Source: an uncultured Alcaligenaceae bacterium
GTDB taxonomy: Bacteria > Pseudomonadota > Gammaproteobacteria > Burkholderiales > Burkholderiaceae_B
DNA: 44,897 bases
Assembly (NCBI GenBank): GCA_937896225.1
Contig: CALBMZ010000202.1
Span: 1 to 44,897 of the forward strand
Reading direction: 5' to 3'
Under the pieces are notes generated by a model. That model saw only the letters and a list, made by a program, of their open reading frames with translations, was not told the DNA's origin and ran no database searches. Each line of letters starts with the position of its first letter. Position 1 is the first letter of the stretch. Positions 12,508-21,781 of this stretch are shown one piece after another. Position numbers and translations under genes: made by a program.

Positions 12508-12531
12508 TTTTGACATTAAGGATCTTTAAAT

Positions 12532-13158
12532 ATGCAACACTGGCAAAAGTTTTTATCTGTAGCAGTTTTGTCTTTTTTCGCTTGGGGCAACCCAGTTTTG
12601 GCACAAACTTCTTCAGCATCAAGTCCAAAGTTCGTTAACGTGAACCCACCTCAACCGACTGAACCCGGCAAAATTGAAGTGCTTGAGTTTTTCTCGTATG
12701 GCTGCCCACATTGTGCCGTGCTTGAGCCGATGGTTCAAACTTGGCGTAAAACGCTACCGTCAGATGTTGCGTTTTATGGCGTGCCGGTCGCATTTAATGC
12801 GGGTATGAAGCCATTGCAGTATTTGTATTATGCACTCGATGCAGTGGGGCGTTCTGACTTGCACGCTCAGGTGTTTAAAACGATTCATGATGATAAAAAA
12901 CGTATTTTTACGGAATCAGCAATTATTGATTGGGCCGCAAGTCAAGGTATTGACCGGGCTAAATTTGAGTCAGCTTTTAAGTCATTTGGTGTTAAATCAA
13001 AAGCTACGCGTGCTGATCAGTTGGCGCAAGCGTATGGCTTACAAGGTACACCTTCTATTGCAGTTGCTGGTCGTTTTATGACATCACCTACTGAGGCGGG
13101 AGGTTATCAGCAAACGGTTGATGAAGCTAACCGTTTGGTCTCACAAGTGAGAAATTAA
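12532..13158 (+). CDS. dsbA: Periplasmic thiol:disulfide interchange protein DsbA
   Basis: DsbA introduces disulfide bonds into proteins arriving in the periplasm and is reoxidised by DsbB. It has 208 residues: a signal peptide (FLSVAVLSFFAWGNPVLAQ, cut near residue 25), the thioredoxin-fold active site CPHC in FFSYGCPHCAVLEP (about 61), the helical insert, and the cis-proline loop GLQGTPSIAVAGRF. An AAGGATC Shine-Dalgarno precedes the ATG. It follows the SPOR gene by 24 bp. The usual next gene in Burkholderiales, a short-chain dehydrogenase, is not here; aceK converges instead. Confidence 0.96.
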   Translation: MQHWQKFLSVAVLSFFAWGNPVLAQTSSASSPKFVNVNPPQPTEPGKIEVLEFFSYGCPHCAVLEPMVQTWRKTLPSDVAFYGVPVAFNAGMKPLQYLYYALDAVGRSDLHAQVFKTIHDDKKRIFTESAIIDWAASQGIDRAKFESAFKSFGVKSKATRADQLAQAYGLQGTPSIAVAGRFMTSPTEAGGYQQTVDEANRLVSQVRN

Positions 13159-13193
13159 TAGCTGAATAAATGAATAACATCACTCAGCGTCGT

Positions 13194-15047
13194 TTAAATC
13201 GGTGCTGGAGTGTTGGGGTTTAAGCGGCACTCAGGGCCATAGGGTAAGCGGTCTTCAATGCGCCCCTGTGCCACACGCTCTCGACATTTTTGCCACCACT
13301 GCGGTGTCAGTAAGTCTGCATGATGTGACTTAAACACCTGACGTATAACTGGGTCACCTAATAAAAACGTTGCAAATTCCTCTGGAAAGACGTCGTTAGG
13401 GCCCACCGCATACCAAGGTTCACTGGCCATTTCAGCTTCTTCATTGGGTGCAGGCGGAATAGTACGAAAATTCATTTCAGTCATGCGTTGAATTTCGTCA
13501 TAATCGTAAAAAACCACTCTTCCCAATCGTGTCACACCAAAGTTTTTATATAGCATATCGCCCGGAAAAATATTAGCGGCTGCTAATTGCTTAATGGCGT
13601 CTCCATATTGAATAATTGCTTTGTTACGAAGGTCGGCAGGCGCCCCTTGTAGATAAATATTAAGAGGTGTCATGCGTCTTTCAATATATAAATGTTTGAA
13701 AACCAGAGTGTTTTCAAACTCTTCAACGACGTTTGGTGCCACCTCTCTGAGTTCTTTTAACAACACATTAGAAAACCGTCTTTTGGGCAGCGCAACGTGT
13801 GAGTATTCCCATGTATCAGATAGTCGACCGACTCGGTCATGTAGTTTTACCATCTGATATTTAGACCTAACAATTGAGTGGGTCATGCCATCTTTAGCGA
13901 TTTTGTCTTTAATTAATTTAAAAACATAGGGATATGACGGAAGGGTAAAAACACCCATCACCATGCCCTTTATGCCTGGTGCGATATCAAATTGGTCTGT
14001 TGAATGGGCCAAATGCTGAAGAAAATCTCTGTAAAAAAGTGTTTTACCTTGTTTTTGCAGGCCCAACATGGTGTAGATTTCGGCTTTCGGTTTTCGAGGT
14101 AACAAGGTGCTAATAAATTGAACATAGGCAGCGGGTACTTCCATATCAACTAAAAAATAGGCGCGTGTAAAACTAAATAATGTTGTTAATTCCGCCTCTT
14201 GGCACAACAATGCATCGAGTTTTATTTGACCAGGTGTGTTTCGAACCAAGGGTATGGAAAATGGGTACAGCGCACCTTGGTTAATTAACCGCCCGACAAT
14301 ATAAGCGGCTTTATTTCTAAAAAATAATGACCCCAACACTTGTATTTGGCAATCGGCCGATATGCGTGGGCCGCTCGTTCGCGTGACAACTTGATTGAGT
14401 TGATGGCAGGCCATACGGGCTAAAAGCCTAGCATCACGAGGCAGGTCTTCAAAACCAGCCGCCAAGCCAAAGTCGGCGACCAGTCGAATGAGTGTTTTAC
14501 GTAAACCTTGCGTTGAAGGATAATAAACTCGATATGCAGGCATTTCGCTGTCAAGATAGTCGGTTGCTACAGCAGGGCGAACAAATAAGAAATCGTTGTG
14601 AAAATAGTCGCGATGTAAGACTCGGCATGAAACGGAATTAAAGAATGTTTCGGCACATTCAGGTTGACGATTGTCGACCAACAAGTTAACGAATGCTAGC
14701 TTGGTTGATTGCCAAAATTCACGCTGTGTCGTTGACATGGGTGTGTCATCAAACTCAACATCAGCCAAACTTTTACTTTGCTTACTTTGATCTTTAGCTA
14801 ACGCAGGTTCGAGCCTGGCAATACACTCTCTTACTCGCATATCGTAATACTCTATTCGCTCTCTAGACAGTTGCTGTATCGATTGCCAATCACCTGACTC
14901 AAATAGCGCCTTAGCGCGTTGAGCACCGTAGCGAAACAACGCATAATGTCGATCAAACGCTGCCAATATAATTTTTGCAACGGCTTCGGGCGTGAGCACT
15001 TGTGACGGCAAGGGTTCTATTTTCTGAACATCGGTCAGTTGAATCAT
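13194..15047 (-). CDS. aceK: Isocitrate dehydrogenase kinase/phosphatase
   Basis: AceK reversibly phosphorylates isocitrate dehydrogenase and so controls the split between the TCA cycle and the glyoxylate bypass. It has 617 residues, slightly longer than the E. coli protein. The N-terminal regulatory half includes FFNSVSCRVLHRDYFHNDFLFVRP. The kinase-like half includes the nucleotide-binding segment LPSYPYVFKLIKDKI, ERRMTPLNIYL, and FGVTRLGRVVFYDYDEIQ with the catalytic Asp. The end EDRLPYGPECRLNP is characteristic. It stands alone here: aceA and aceB are not in the window. It is convergent with dsbA and divergent from the MBL-fold gene. Confidence 0.97.
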   Translation of the reverse strand: MIQLTDVQKIEPLPSQVLTPEAVAKIILAAFDRHYALFRYGAQRAKALFESGDWQSIQQLSRERIEYYDMRVRECIARLEPALAKDQSKQSKSLADVEFDDTPMSTTQREFWQSTKLAFVNLLVDNRQPECAETFFNSVSCRVLHRDYFHNDFLFVRPAVATDYLDSEMPAYRVYYPSTQGLRKTLIRLVADFGLAAGFEDLPRDARLLARMACHQLNQVVTRTSGPRISADCQIQVLGSLFFRNKAAYIVGRLINQGALYPFSIPLVRNTPGQIKLDALLCQEAELTTLFSFTRAYFLVDMEVPAAYVQFISTLLPRKPKAEIYTMLGLQKQGKTLFYRDFLQHLAHSTDQFDIAPGIKGMVMGVFTLPSYPYVFKLIKDKIAKDGMTHSIVRSKYQMVKLHDRVGRLSDTWEYSHVALPKRRFSNVLLKELREVAPNVVEEFENTLVFKHLYIERRMTPLNIYLQGAPADLRNKAIIQYGDAIKQLAAANIFPGDMLYKNFGVTRLGRVVFYDYDEIQRMTEMNFRTIPPAPNEEAEMASEPWYAVGPNDVFPEEFATFLLGDPVIRQVFKSHHADLLTPQWWQKCRERVAQGRIEDRLPYGPECRLNPNTPAPI

Positions 15048-15136
15048 GATCTCGTCTTATTTCTGCAGGGTAATTAGCCGTAAATTACAGTTATGATAAT
15101 TAATAATTAGTGAAAATGTTTAGGTGATCTCAATAT

Positions 15137-16201
15137 ATGAATGTACAAGAGCACAAATTACGTTACCCGCTAGGTGATAGCTTGCCCGAATCAGGCCATA
15201 GCTTAGAAGTGGCGCCTGGTGTGAAATGGGTGCGCATGCCTCTACCCTTTGCCCTTGATCACATTAACCTTTGGCTATTACGTGATCGCTTTGATGGCCG
15301 CGAAGGCTGGACCATTGTTGATGCGGGCATCTGTCGTGATGAGGTTAAAGCAACATGGGAAGCTGTTTTTGAGAGTGAGCTTGAAGGGTTACCTGTTTTA
15401 CGATTGATTGTCACCCATATGCACCCCGATCACATTGGCCTTGCCCACTGGTTGTGTGAACGTTGGAAGGTGCCTTTATGGATGAGCATGACCGATTACA
15501 TGACGGCAAAACTTTGGGCGGTGCACAACAGTACTAGCGGCGCGGGTGGTCAGGGCGCGATGCAACACTTTGCAAACCATGGCATGACAGACCCTGAGTC
15601 GCTTGCAAAAGTGCATGCTCGTGCTAATTATTACGTGAATTTAGTGCCACAAGTGCCTGAGTGTTTTTATCGGCTGATGCACGGTGATCGCGTTCAAATT
15701 GGCAGCCCGCCTTGCAGTTGGGAAGTCATCACGGGTTACGGTCATGCGCCTGAGCATCTTTCACTATATTGTGCAGATAAAGGCGTATTGATTGCAGGGG
15801 ATATGGTGTTGCCTCGTATCTCAACAAATGTAAGTGTATTTAGTTACGAACCCTTGGCCAACCCACTACCCCTGTATTTAAACTCACTCAACGCCTACAA
15901 ACCATTACCCGCTAACACCTTAGTTTTACCTTCACACGGCAAACCGTTTGTGGGTTTACATGAACGCATTGCGCAACAGCATGCACACCACAAAGATCGT
16001 TTACAAGAGGTTTTAGATGCGTGTGACTACCCCAAAACAACAATGGAAATTGTGCCCATACTGTTTAAGCGTTCGCTTGATTTGCATCAAATGACTTTTG
16101 CAATGGGTGAAGCCATTGCTCACTTGCATGCCTTATATTTTGATAACAAAATTCGACGAATGGTTGACCAAGAGGGTATCATTCGGTTCCAAAAATTATG
16201 A
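15137..16201 (+). CDS. MBL-fold metallo-hydrolase
   Basis: This 354-residue protein has a metallo-beta-lactamase fold. The metal-binding motif is LIVTHMHPDHIGLAHWL (HxHxDH, about residue 98), followed by GYGHAPEHLSLYC (third His), LIAGDMVLPRIS (bridging Asp) and LPSHGKPF (last His), so both metal sites look complete. A C-terminal winged-helix-like extension holds KTTMEIVPILFKRS and is common in the branch of this superfamily that acts on small thioesters or glutathione conjugates. The substrate is not evident. Its stop overlaps the metC start by four bases (ATGA), so the two genes are translationally coupled, a pairing also found in relatives such as Bordetella from memory. Confidence 0.88.
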   Translation: MNVQEHKLRYPLGDSLPESGHSLEVAPGVKWVRMPLPFALDHINLWLLRDRFDGREGWTIVDAGICRDEVKATWEAVFESELEGLPVLRLIVTHMHPDHIGLAHWLCERWKVPLWMSMTDYMTAKLWAVHNSTSGAGGQGAMQHFANHGMTDPESLAKVHARANYYVNLVPQVPECFYRLMHGDRVQIGSPPCSWEVITGYGHAPEHLSLYCADKGVLIAGDMVLPRISTNVSVFSYEPLANPLPLYLNSLNAYKPLPANTLVLPSHGKPFVGLHERIAQQHAHHKDRLQEVLDACDYPKTTMEIVPILFKRSLDLHQMTFAMGEAIAHLHALYFDNKIRRMVDQEGIIRFQKL

Positions 16202-17382
16202 CACATCACATAGACACATCATTAGTACACATTGGCAGTGGTGCATTTGACCCGATCACTCAAACCGCTGCAGTCAGTTTGCCAGCGGTGCGAACAAGCA
16301 CGGTTCGATTTAAAAATCTTGAGGTGTTAGAGGCAGCTCAAACGCAGCGGGCTCAAGGTTTGCGACCTGTCATGTATGGTATTTCAGGGTTAGAAACTCA
16401 CCGTGCACTTGAAGAGGTGTTTAACACCTTAGAAGGTGGAAATTATTGCATGCTGTCGCCATCAGGTTTGGCTTCTATACATTTGCTGTTCATGAGTACC
16501 CTGCAAACAGGTGATCATGCTTTGGTGTCAGATGGTGTGTATGGGCCGATGCGAACGTTTGATCAAGACTTACTCAAAGGCTTGGGCATAGAGGTGAGTT
16601 ATTTTTCACCAAATCATGATGATTTAGAGTCGTTGATTCGCCCCAATACAAAGCTCATTTATGTTGAGTCGCCCAGTTCGTTGTTGTTTGAAATGCTTGA
16701 TTTGCCCGCTTTGTCGCGTGTGGCTAAGCATCACAATATTCCACTCGCCATAGACAACACATGGGGTTCAAGCCACATTTACAAACCCCTTGCGTTGGGT
16801 GCCGATATCTCGCTGGTTGCGGGCACGAAATATATTGCTGGCCATTCTGATTTGCTCATGGGCGCACTCATTACCAATCGCGACGATTTAGCGACTCGCA
16901 TTCATCGCACTCAATACGCGATCGGCAACTCAGTGAGTGCTGACGACGTATGGTTAGCCTTGCGTGGGGTGCGAACCATGGCGGTTCGTATGCCCCATCA
17001 TGCCCAAAGTGCGTTGAGTGTGTGTGCGTTCTTAGCTACCCACCCCAAGGTGGTGCGCATTTATCACCCCGCTTGGCCAGAAGACCCAGGCTACGGCCTT
17101 TGGCAGCGAGATTGCTCAGGTTCAAATGGCATGCTGAGTGTCGAATTTAACTGCACCGCAGAACAACTCAAGCCTGTTGTAAATGCTTTGACGCTGTTTG
17201 GTATCGGCTTTTCATGGGGTGGGTTTGAAAGTTTGGTGCAGTGGGTCAACCCATCGGCACTTATGCCTCACCAAACTTGGCAAGGTCAAGATCATGGGGT
17301 GTTAAGGTTGCATATTGGCCTAGAGTCGATAGACGATTTAATTGCAGATTTAAAGCAAGCGTTAACATTCATCAGCAAGTGA
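16198..17382 (+). CDS. metC: Cystathionine beta-lyase
   Basis: This PLP-dependent enzyme cleaves cystathionine to homocysteine, pyruvate and ammonia in methionine synthesis. It has 394 residues of the Cys/Met-metabolism PLP family. The family signature with the Schiff-base lysine is SLVAGTKYIAGHSDLLMG (about 207-224), the PLP aspartate region is PLAIDNTWGSS (about 186), and the phosphate-binding segment is CMLSPSGLASIHLLF. The end (FGIGFSWGGFESLVQW) fits MetC more than MetB or MetZ. It overlaps the upstream MBL gene by ATGA. A weak CCCTTA/TAAGGG hairpin lies downstream. Other gamma-family activities, such as cysteine desulfhydration, cannot be excluded. Confidence 0.92.
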   Translation: MTHHIDTSLVHIGSGAFDPITQTAAVSLPAVRTSTVRFKNLEVLEAAQTQRAQGLRPVMYGISGLETHRALEEVFNTLEGGNYCMLSPSGLASIHLLFMSTLQTGDHALVSDGVYGPMRTFDQDLLKGLGIEVSYFSPNHDDLESLIRPNTKLIYVESPSSLLFEMLDLPALSRVAKHHNIPLAIDNTWGSSHIYKPLALGADISLVAGTKYIAGHSDLLMGALITNRDDLATRIHRTQYAIGNSVSADDVWLALRGVRTMAVRMPHHAQSALSVCAFLATHPKVVRIYHPAWPEDPGYGLWQRDCSGSNGMLSVEFNCTAEQLKPVVNALTLFGIGFSWGGFESLVQWVNPSALMPHQTWQGQDHGVLRLHIGLESIDDLIADLKQALTFISK

Positions 17383-17452
17383 TTCCTCGTGAAGTCAGTT
17401 GAGCTTTATATTGGTTGAGACAAAAGACTTGGGCTGGAATATGGTCTAAAAC

Positions 17453-17467
17453 CCCTTAAAATAAGGG
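17453..17467 (+). terminator. Weak hairpin after metC
   Basis: CCCTTA-AAA-TAAGGG is a perfect 6-bp inverted repeat 70 bp after the metC stop. No U-run follows, so it is at most a weak or Rho-assisted terminator. Confidence 0.25.
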
Positions 17468-17499
17468 CAAGATTGTCGGAATTATGATTTCAGCGTAAA

Positions 17500-17529
17500 T
17501 TAACGTTGAAAGACGCATTTTTTTATAGT
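17500..17529 (+). promoter_or_regulatory. Candidate sigma70 promoter for smg
   Basis: TTAACG (17500-17505), an 18-nt spacer and TATAGT (17524-17529, five of six to TATAAT) lie 25 bp before the smg start, leaving just room for the GGGGAGA ribosome binding site. Confidence 0.35.
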
Positions 17530-17554
17530 CGATTCAACAGGGGAGACCGCGATT

Positions 17555-18013
17555 ATGTTCGACATTTTGGTTTACCTGTTTAAGAACTACTACACGCCGC
17601 AAGCGTGCCCAACAGCTGATGTGTTGGCAAAACGTTTAGCTGCAGCTGGTTTTGAGTACGACGATATTGATGAAGCCATACGGTGGCTACTCGGCTTAGC
17701 TGAAACGACTGAGCATTGTGTCAATCTTGAACAAACGCAAAGTAAAGGCGTGCGCATTTATGTCGAATTTGAACAGCAACAGTTGGGCCCTGAAGTAATA
17801 GGGTTTATTAGTTTTTTAGAAACCACCAATGTGTTACCACCCCCGCTTCGTGAAATCGTGATTGAGCGTGCCTTGGCCTGTGCTGACACAACCGTTTCGT
17901 TGGAGCGCGTTAAGGTCATTGCCCTAATGGTGCTCTGGAGCCAAGAAGCGGATATTGACTACTTAATACTTGAAGAATTGTTGCGTCACGATAGCGACCC
18001 CCTTCTTCATTAA
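17555..18013 (+). CDS. smg: Smg protein (DUF494 family)
   Basis: Smg is a 152-residue protein of the DUF494 family, known by its conserved place near smf/dprA. Its cellular role is not established. The opening MFDILVYLFKNYY, the stretch AAGFEYDDIDEAIRWL, and the later LGPEVIGFISFLE and VIERAL blocks match the family. The ATG is supported by a strong GGGGAGA. In related Burkholderiales the neighbours are def, dprA (smf), smg and topB. Here dprA is absent, the gene upstream is metC, and gluQ is inserted before topB. Confidence 0.9.
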   Translation: MFDILVYLFKNYYTPQACPTADVLAKRLAAAGFEYDDIDEAIRWLLGLAETTEHCVNLEQTQSKGVRIYVEFEQQQLGPEVIGFISFLETTNVLPPPLREIVIERALACADTTVSLERVKVIALMVLWSQEADIDYLILEELLRHDSDPLLH

Positions 18014-18017
18014 GCCC

Positions 18018-18989
18018 TTGTCTTCACCCTACGTAGGTCGCTTTGCTCCCAGCCCAAGTGGCCCGTTACACGCGGGTTCACTGGTTGCAGCGGTTGCCAG
18101 TTATGTTGATGCTCTTGCTGCAAAGGGCACTTGGCTTGTACGCATAGAAGATCTAGATACCCCGCGTAGGGTTGAGGGTGCATCGCAGACGATTATTCAA
18201 CAACTGTCAGCTTTGGGTATGCATGCTGTCCAACCCGTGCTGTATCAGTCTGAGCGTTTGGCGGCATATCAAGTTGCTTTTGATAAATTGCAATCAAAGG
18301 GTTTGGTTTACCCCTGTGGGTGTACCCGACAAGAAATTGCAGATTCGGTTCGAGTCTCTCAAGCGCCTCAAGCAACCCAAGCAACGCACGTTATCCATAG
18401 CACTGAGGAAACCGCGACTCACGCTAATATGACAGGTGTTACGGGTGGATTCGGCCAGATTTTGGTTGCACCTAAACCCTACCCAGGTACATGCCGCCAT
18501 GGCTTGCCCCCCAACAGAACGGCCCGGGCATGGCGATTTACAGTGCCAAAGCAAACCGTAACGTTTCATGATCGTTGGTGCGGTCAGCAGTCACAAAATG
18601 TGAGTAACGAAGTGGGTGATTTTGTATTAAAACGTGCTGATGGCATTTGGTCTTATCAATTAGCGGTTGTGGTTGACGATGCGTTTCAGGGCGTTACAGA
18701 CGTGGTGAGAGGTCAAGACTTGCTCGATAGCACGGCCCGTCAGCACCTGCTAGCTCATGCGCTTGGCTACAACGCCCCAAACACCTTACATGTACCCGTG
18801 TTGTATGATGAGTTTGGCCTGAAACTTTCAAAACAAAACCACGCTCAGGCGTTAAACCTAGAACAACCGTTAGAATGTCTCACGTCATCATGGGTATCTT
18901 TAGGTTTTGCCCCATTATCGGTTAACCATGTCACAGCGTTTTGGTACGAAGCAACGCTTATGTGGCGCAATCGTTTTTTTAAGGGTTAA
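18018..18989 (+). CDS. gluQ: Glutamyl-Q tRNA(Asp) synthetase
   Basis: GluQRS attaches glutamate to the queuosine base at position 34 of tRNA-Asp. It resembles the catalytic domain of GluRS without the anticodon-binding domain. The HIGH-like motif is YVGRFAPSPSGPLHAGSL at the very start, with the family IEDLDTPR, the zinc-site Cys pair in YPCGCTR, the later Tyr/Cys of YPGTCR, and the KMSKS-like LKLSKQNHA near residue 270. Between the two halves of the zinc site lies an extra 40-residue Ala/Thr/Gln-rich stretch. The tracked start (TTG at 17970) overlaps smg and adds residues without family match; the TTG at 18018, just after the smg stop, gives a better N-terminus (323 residues). No strong ribosome binding site helps decide. 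Confidence 0.9.
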   Translation: MSSPYVGRFAPSPSGPLHAGSLVAAVASYVDALAAKGTWLVRIEDLDTPRRVEGASQTIIQQLSALGMHAVQPVLYQSERLAAYQVAFDKLQSKGLVYPCGCTRQEIADSVRVSQAPQATQATHVIHSTEETATHANMTGVTGGFGQILVAPKPYPGTCRHGLPPNRTARAWRFTVPKQTVTFHDRWCGQQSQNVSNEVGDFVLKRADGIWSYQLAVVVDDAFQGVTDVVRGQDLLDSTARQHLLAHALGYNAPNTLHVPVLYDEFGLKLSKQNHAQALNLEQPLECLTSSWVSLGFAPLSVNHVTAFWYEATLMWRNRFFKG

Positions 18990-19058
18990 CTTGCACCTTT
19001 TAAACAATAAAACGTATGATTCGAGCTATTACGGTGTAATTGCCTTTCCAGGAAAAGA

Positions 19059-21731
19059 ATGTCTAAAACATTAATCATTGCAGAGAAACCTTCCGTCGCC
19101 CTTGATTTGTCTCGGGTGCTAGGTGGCTTTAAGCGCGAAGGTGATTATTTTGAAAGTGACCAATACGTTTTGTCTTCAAGCGTGGGCCACCTATTGAGCT
19201 TGATTGCCCCCAATGACCCAGTAAAGGGAAAGTGGAGCTTTAATAATTTACCGGTTATACCCCCGCGGTTTGACATTGTGCCAAGTGACAAGCGTTCAAC
19301 AGACCGTTTGAAAATGCTGGTAAAACTGATTAAACGTAAAGATGTCACCGAGCTTATCAATGCCTGTGACGCTGGGCGCGAAGGCGAGCTCATTTTTAAA
19401 TACATTTTGCAATATGCAGGCGTTAAAAAGCCTGTCAAGCGGCTTTGGCTGCAATCGATGACGCCCACTTCAATTCGTGAAGCCTTTACAAACTTGCGCA
19501 GTGATGATGCCTTGAAACCATTAGAGCAGGCCGCACGCTCACGCGCTGAGGCTGACTGGTTGGTGGGCATCAATGGTACCCGAGCCATGACGGCCTTTAA
19601 TAGCAAAGACGGCGGCTTCTTTAAAACCCCAGTGGGTCGTGTACAAACGCCCACATTGGCTATTGTGGCCGAGCGTGAAGAGCGCATTCGTACGTTTGTC
19701 CCTAAAAACTATTGGGAAGTGCACGCCACGTTTATAGCGGCTGCCGGTATTTACGAAGCCAAGTGGTTTGACCCAAAGTTTAAAAAAGACCCTCTCGATT
19801 CAGAAAAGCGCGATACCCGTTTATGGGGTGAACCCGCCGCTAAAACCATTCAGGCCGCTTGTCGACAACAGCCGGGTCGAGTAACCGATGAGTCAAAACC
19901 GGCGACCCAACTGTCACCTCTACTTTACGATTTAACGTCATTGCAACGTGAGGCCAATGGGCGTTTTGGTTTTTCTGCAAAAGCAACGCTGTCTCTGGCG
20001 CAAAGCTTATACGAGCGTCATAAAGCTTTAACCTACCCTCGAACAGACTCTCGTTACTTGCCAGAAGACTATATTGCAACGGTGCAAGAAACGATCGCGG
20101 CGATTGCGGGTGGCCAAGATACGGTGGCGCGTAATGTTTCAATTCATGCTGCAAAAGTGATTAAAGAAAAGTGGGTGAAGCCTAATCGCCGTATATTTGA
20201 CAATAAAAAAGTGTCTGATCACTTTGCGATTATTCCCACCTTACAAGTCCCTAAAGATCTAAGCGAACCTGAAGCGAAACTTTACGATTTGGTGCTCAAG
20301 CGCTTTTTGGCGGTTTTCTTTCCAGCGGCTGAGTTTCGAGTCACCACTCGCATCACCGAGGTGCAAAATTACTTTTTTCGTACCGATGGCAAAGTATTGG
20401 TGAACCCGGGCTGGATGGCTGTTTATGGCCGTGATGCACAGCAAGACGAAGCCAACTTAGTGGTGGTTGCTGTAGGCGAAACCGTGCGTACCGAGTCGGT
20501 TGAATCGATTTCATTAGCCACTAAACCACCACCACGTTATTCTGAAGCGACGTTGCTGTCAGCCATGGAAGGGGCTGGTAAATTGGTTGACGATGAAGAG
20601 TTGCGCGAAGCCATGTCAGAGCGTGGTTTAGGAACGCCTGCGACGCGTGCGTCAATTATTGAAGGGCTGATTACAGAAACCTATTTACGCCGGGAAGGGC
20701 GCGAGTTGGTCGCAACGGCTAAGACGAAGCAATTGATGACATTGCTAAGTGGTTTAGGGGTGAAAGAGTTGACCTCACCTGAGCTTACGGGCGAGTGGGA
20801 GCATAAACTCAAGCAAATAGAGCAAGGTACGCTTGAGCGCGAAAAATTTATGCAAGAAATTGCACAAATCACCCAGGTGATTGTGAAACGCACCAAAGAG
20901 TATGACCGCGACACCATTCCCGGTGATTACGTCACGTTAACCACACCTTGCCCCAAGTGCGGCCAAGTGGTCAAAGAAAACTATCGTCGTTTTGCGTGTA
21001 TAGCGTGTGACTTCTCTATTTCTAAGCATCCCGGTGGGCGAACTTTTGAGCCGGTTGAGGTCGAAGAACTGTTACACGAGCGGCAAATTGGGCCAATGCA
21101 AGGTTTTATTAGCAAAATGGGCCGTCCTTTTGCTGCGATTTTGCGTATTGATGGAGATCACAAGTTAGAGTTTGATTTCGGTCAACGTGACGAAGATAAT
21201 TTAGAACCGGTTGATTTTTCTCAGTCTACCCGCTTGGGCGCTTGCCCTAAGTGCGGTTCAAGCGTGTTTGAACATGGCATGAGTTACTTATGTGAAAAAT
21301 CGGTTGGCCCTGAAAAATCATGTGATTTCAAATCGGGTAAAGTGATTTTGCAACAAGACATTTCGCCTGAGCAAATGACAAAATTACTTGAAACGGGTCG
21401 AACCGATTTGCTTGAGGGTTTCATTTCAAGCCGCACGCGACGCAAATTTAAAGCGTATCTCTCGCGAGGGTCAGACGGTAAAGTGTCGTTTGAATTCGAG
21501 CCACGCCCTGAGAAAAAAGGTAAAGCGCCAACTAAGTCTGCATCCCGTAAAAAAACCGTTGAAGGCGTTGAGGCTGCACCTAAAAAGGCGGTTAAAAAAG
21601 TTGCGGTTAAAAAAGTTGCGGTTAAAAAAGTTGCGGCTAAAAAGTCGGTTGCTAAAAAAGTTGTAGCTAAAAAAGCTGTGAAAAAAGCGACTAAAAAAGT
21701 GACTAAAACAGCCGCTATAAAAGCAACCTAA
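19059..21731 (+). CDS. topB: DNA topoisomerase III with lysine-rich H1-like tail
   Basis: This type IA topoisomerase relaxes and decatenates DNA by single-strand passage. It has 890 residues, far longer than the about 650 of E. coli TopB. It has an N-terminal TOPRIM domain (TLIIAEKPSVALDLSRVLGG, and DAGREGELIF near residue 105), and the active-site tyrosine in LTYPRTDSRYLP (about 330). Two C-terminal zinc-finger-like segments follow: CPKCGQVVKENYRRFACIAC (about 630) and CPKCGSSVFEHG with later Cys residues (about 730). The last 60 or so residues are a run of KKAVKK/VAVKK/AAKK repeats like histone H1 or AlgP tails, which probably bind DNA nonspecifically. An AGGAAAAG precedes the ATG. panB follows by 50 bp. 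Confidence 0.96.
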   Translation: MSKTLIIAEKPSVALDLSRVLGGFKREGDYFESDQYVLSSSVGHLLSLIAPNDPVKGKWSFNNLPVIPPRFDIVPSDKRSTDRLKMLVKLIKRKDVTELINACDAGREGELIFKYILQYAGVKKPVKRLWLQSMTPTSIREAFTNLRSDDALKPLEQAARSRAEADWLVGINGTRAMTAFNSKDGGFFKTPVGRVQTPTLAIVAEREERIRTFVPKNYWEVHATFIAAAGIYEAKWFDPKFKKDPLDSEKRDTRLWGEPAAKTIQAACRQQPGRVTDESKPATQLSPLLYDLTSLQREANGRFGFSAKATLSLAQSLYERHKALTYPRTDSRYLPEDYIATVQETIAAIAGGQDTVARNVSIHAAKVIKEKWVKPNRRIFDNKKVSDHFAIIPTLQVPKDLSEPEAKLYDLVLKRFLAVFFPAAEFRVTTRITEVQNYFFRTDGKVLVNPGWMAVYGRDAQQDEANLVVVAVGETVRTESVESISLATKPPPRYSEATLLSAMEGAGKLVDDEELREAMSERGLGTPATRASIIEGLITETYLRREGRELVATAKTKQLMTLLSGLGVKELTSPELTGEWEHKLKQIEQGTLEREKFMQEIAQITQVIVKRTKEYDRDTIPGDYVTLTTPCPKCGQVVKENYRRFACIACDFSISKHPGGRTFEPVEVEELLHERQIGPMQGFISKMGRPFAAILRIDGDHKLEFDFGQRDEDNLEPVDFSQSTRLGACPKCGSSVFEHGMSYLCEKSVGPEKSCDFKSGKVILQQDISPEQMTKLLETGRTDLLEGFISSRTRRKFKAYLSRGSDGKVSFEFEPRPEKKGKAPTKSASRKKTVEGVEAAPKKAVKKVAVKKVAVKKVAAKKSVAKKVVAKKAVKKATKKVTKTAAIKAT
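21588..21632 (+). repeat. 15-bp tandem repeat in the topB tail
   Basis: Three exact copies of GCGGTTAAAAAAGTT encode AVKKV units, and diverged copies continue to about 21710. The exact copies suggest recent slippage expansion, so tail length may vary between strains. Confidence 0.9.
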
Positions 21732-21781
21732 CCCTGATTTCAACGTTAAAGTCATAACAGGCGTCATCGGAGAATGAGAAC

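Noticed and set aside
19145-19687. 180-residue minus-strand ORF
   Set aside because: It is antisense to the TOPRIM and core part of topB, which is unambiguous on the plus strand.
21588-21710. Tandem repeats as a CRISPR array
   Set aside because: The repeats are short, contiguous without spacers, and in frame in the topB tail.
21471-21767. 98-residue Phe/Asn-rich minus-strand ORF
   Set aside because: It is the complement of the Lys-rich topB tail repeats; Phe runs come from reversed AAA codons.
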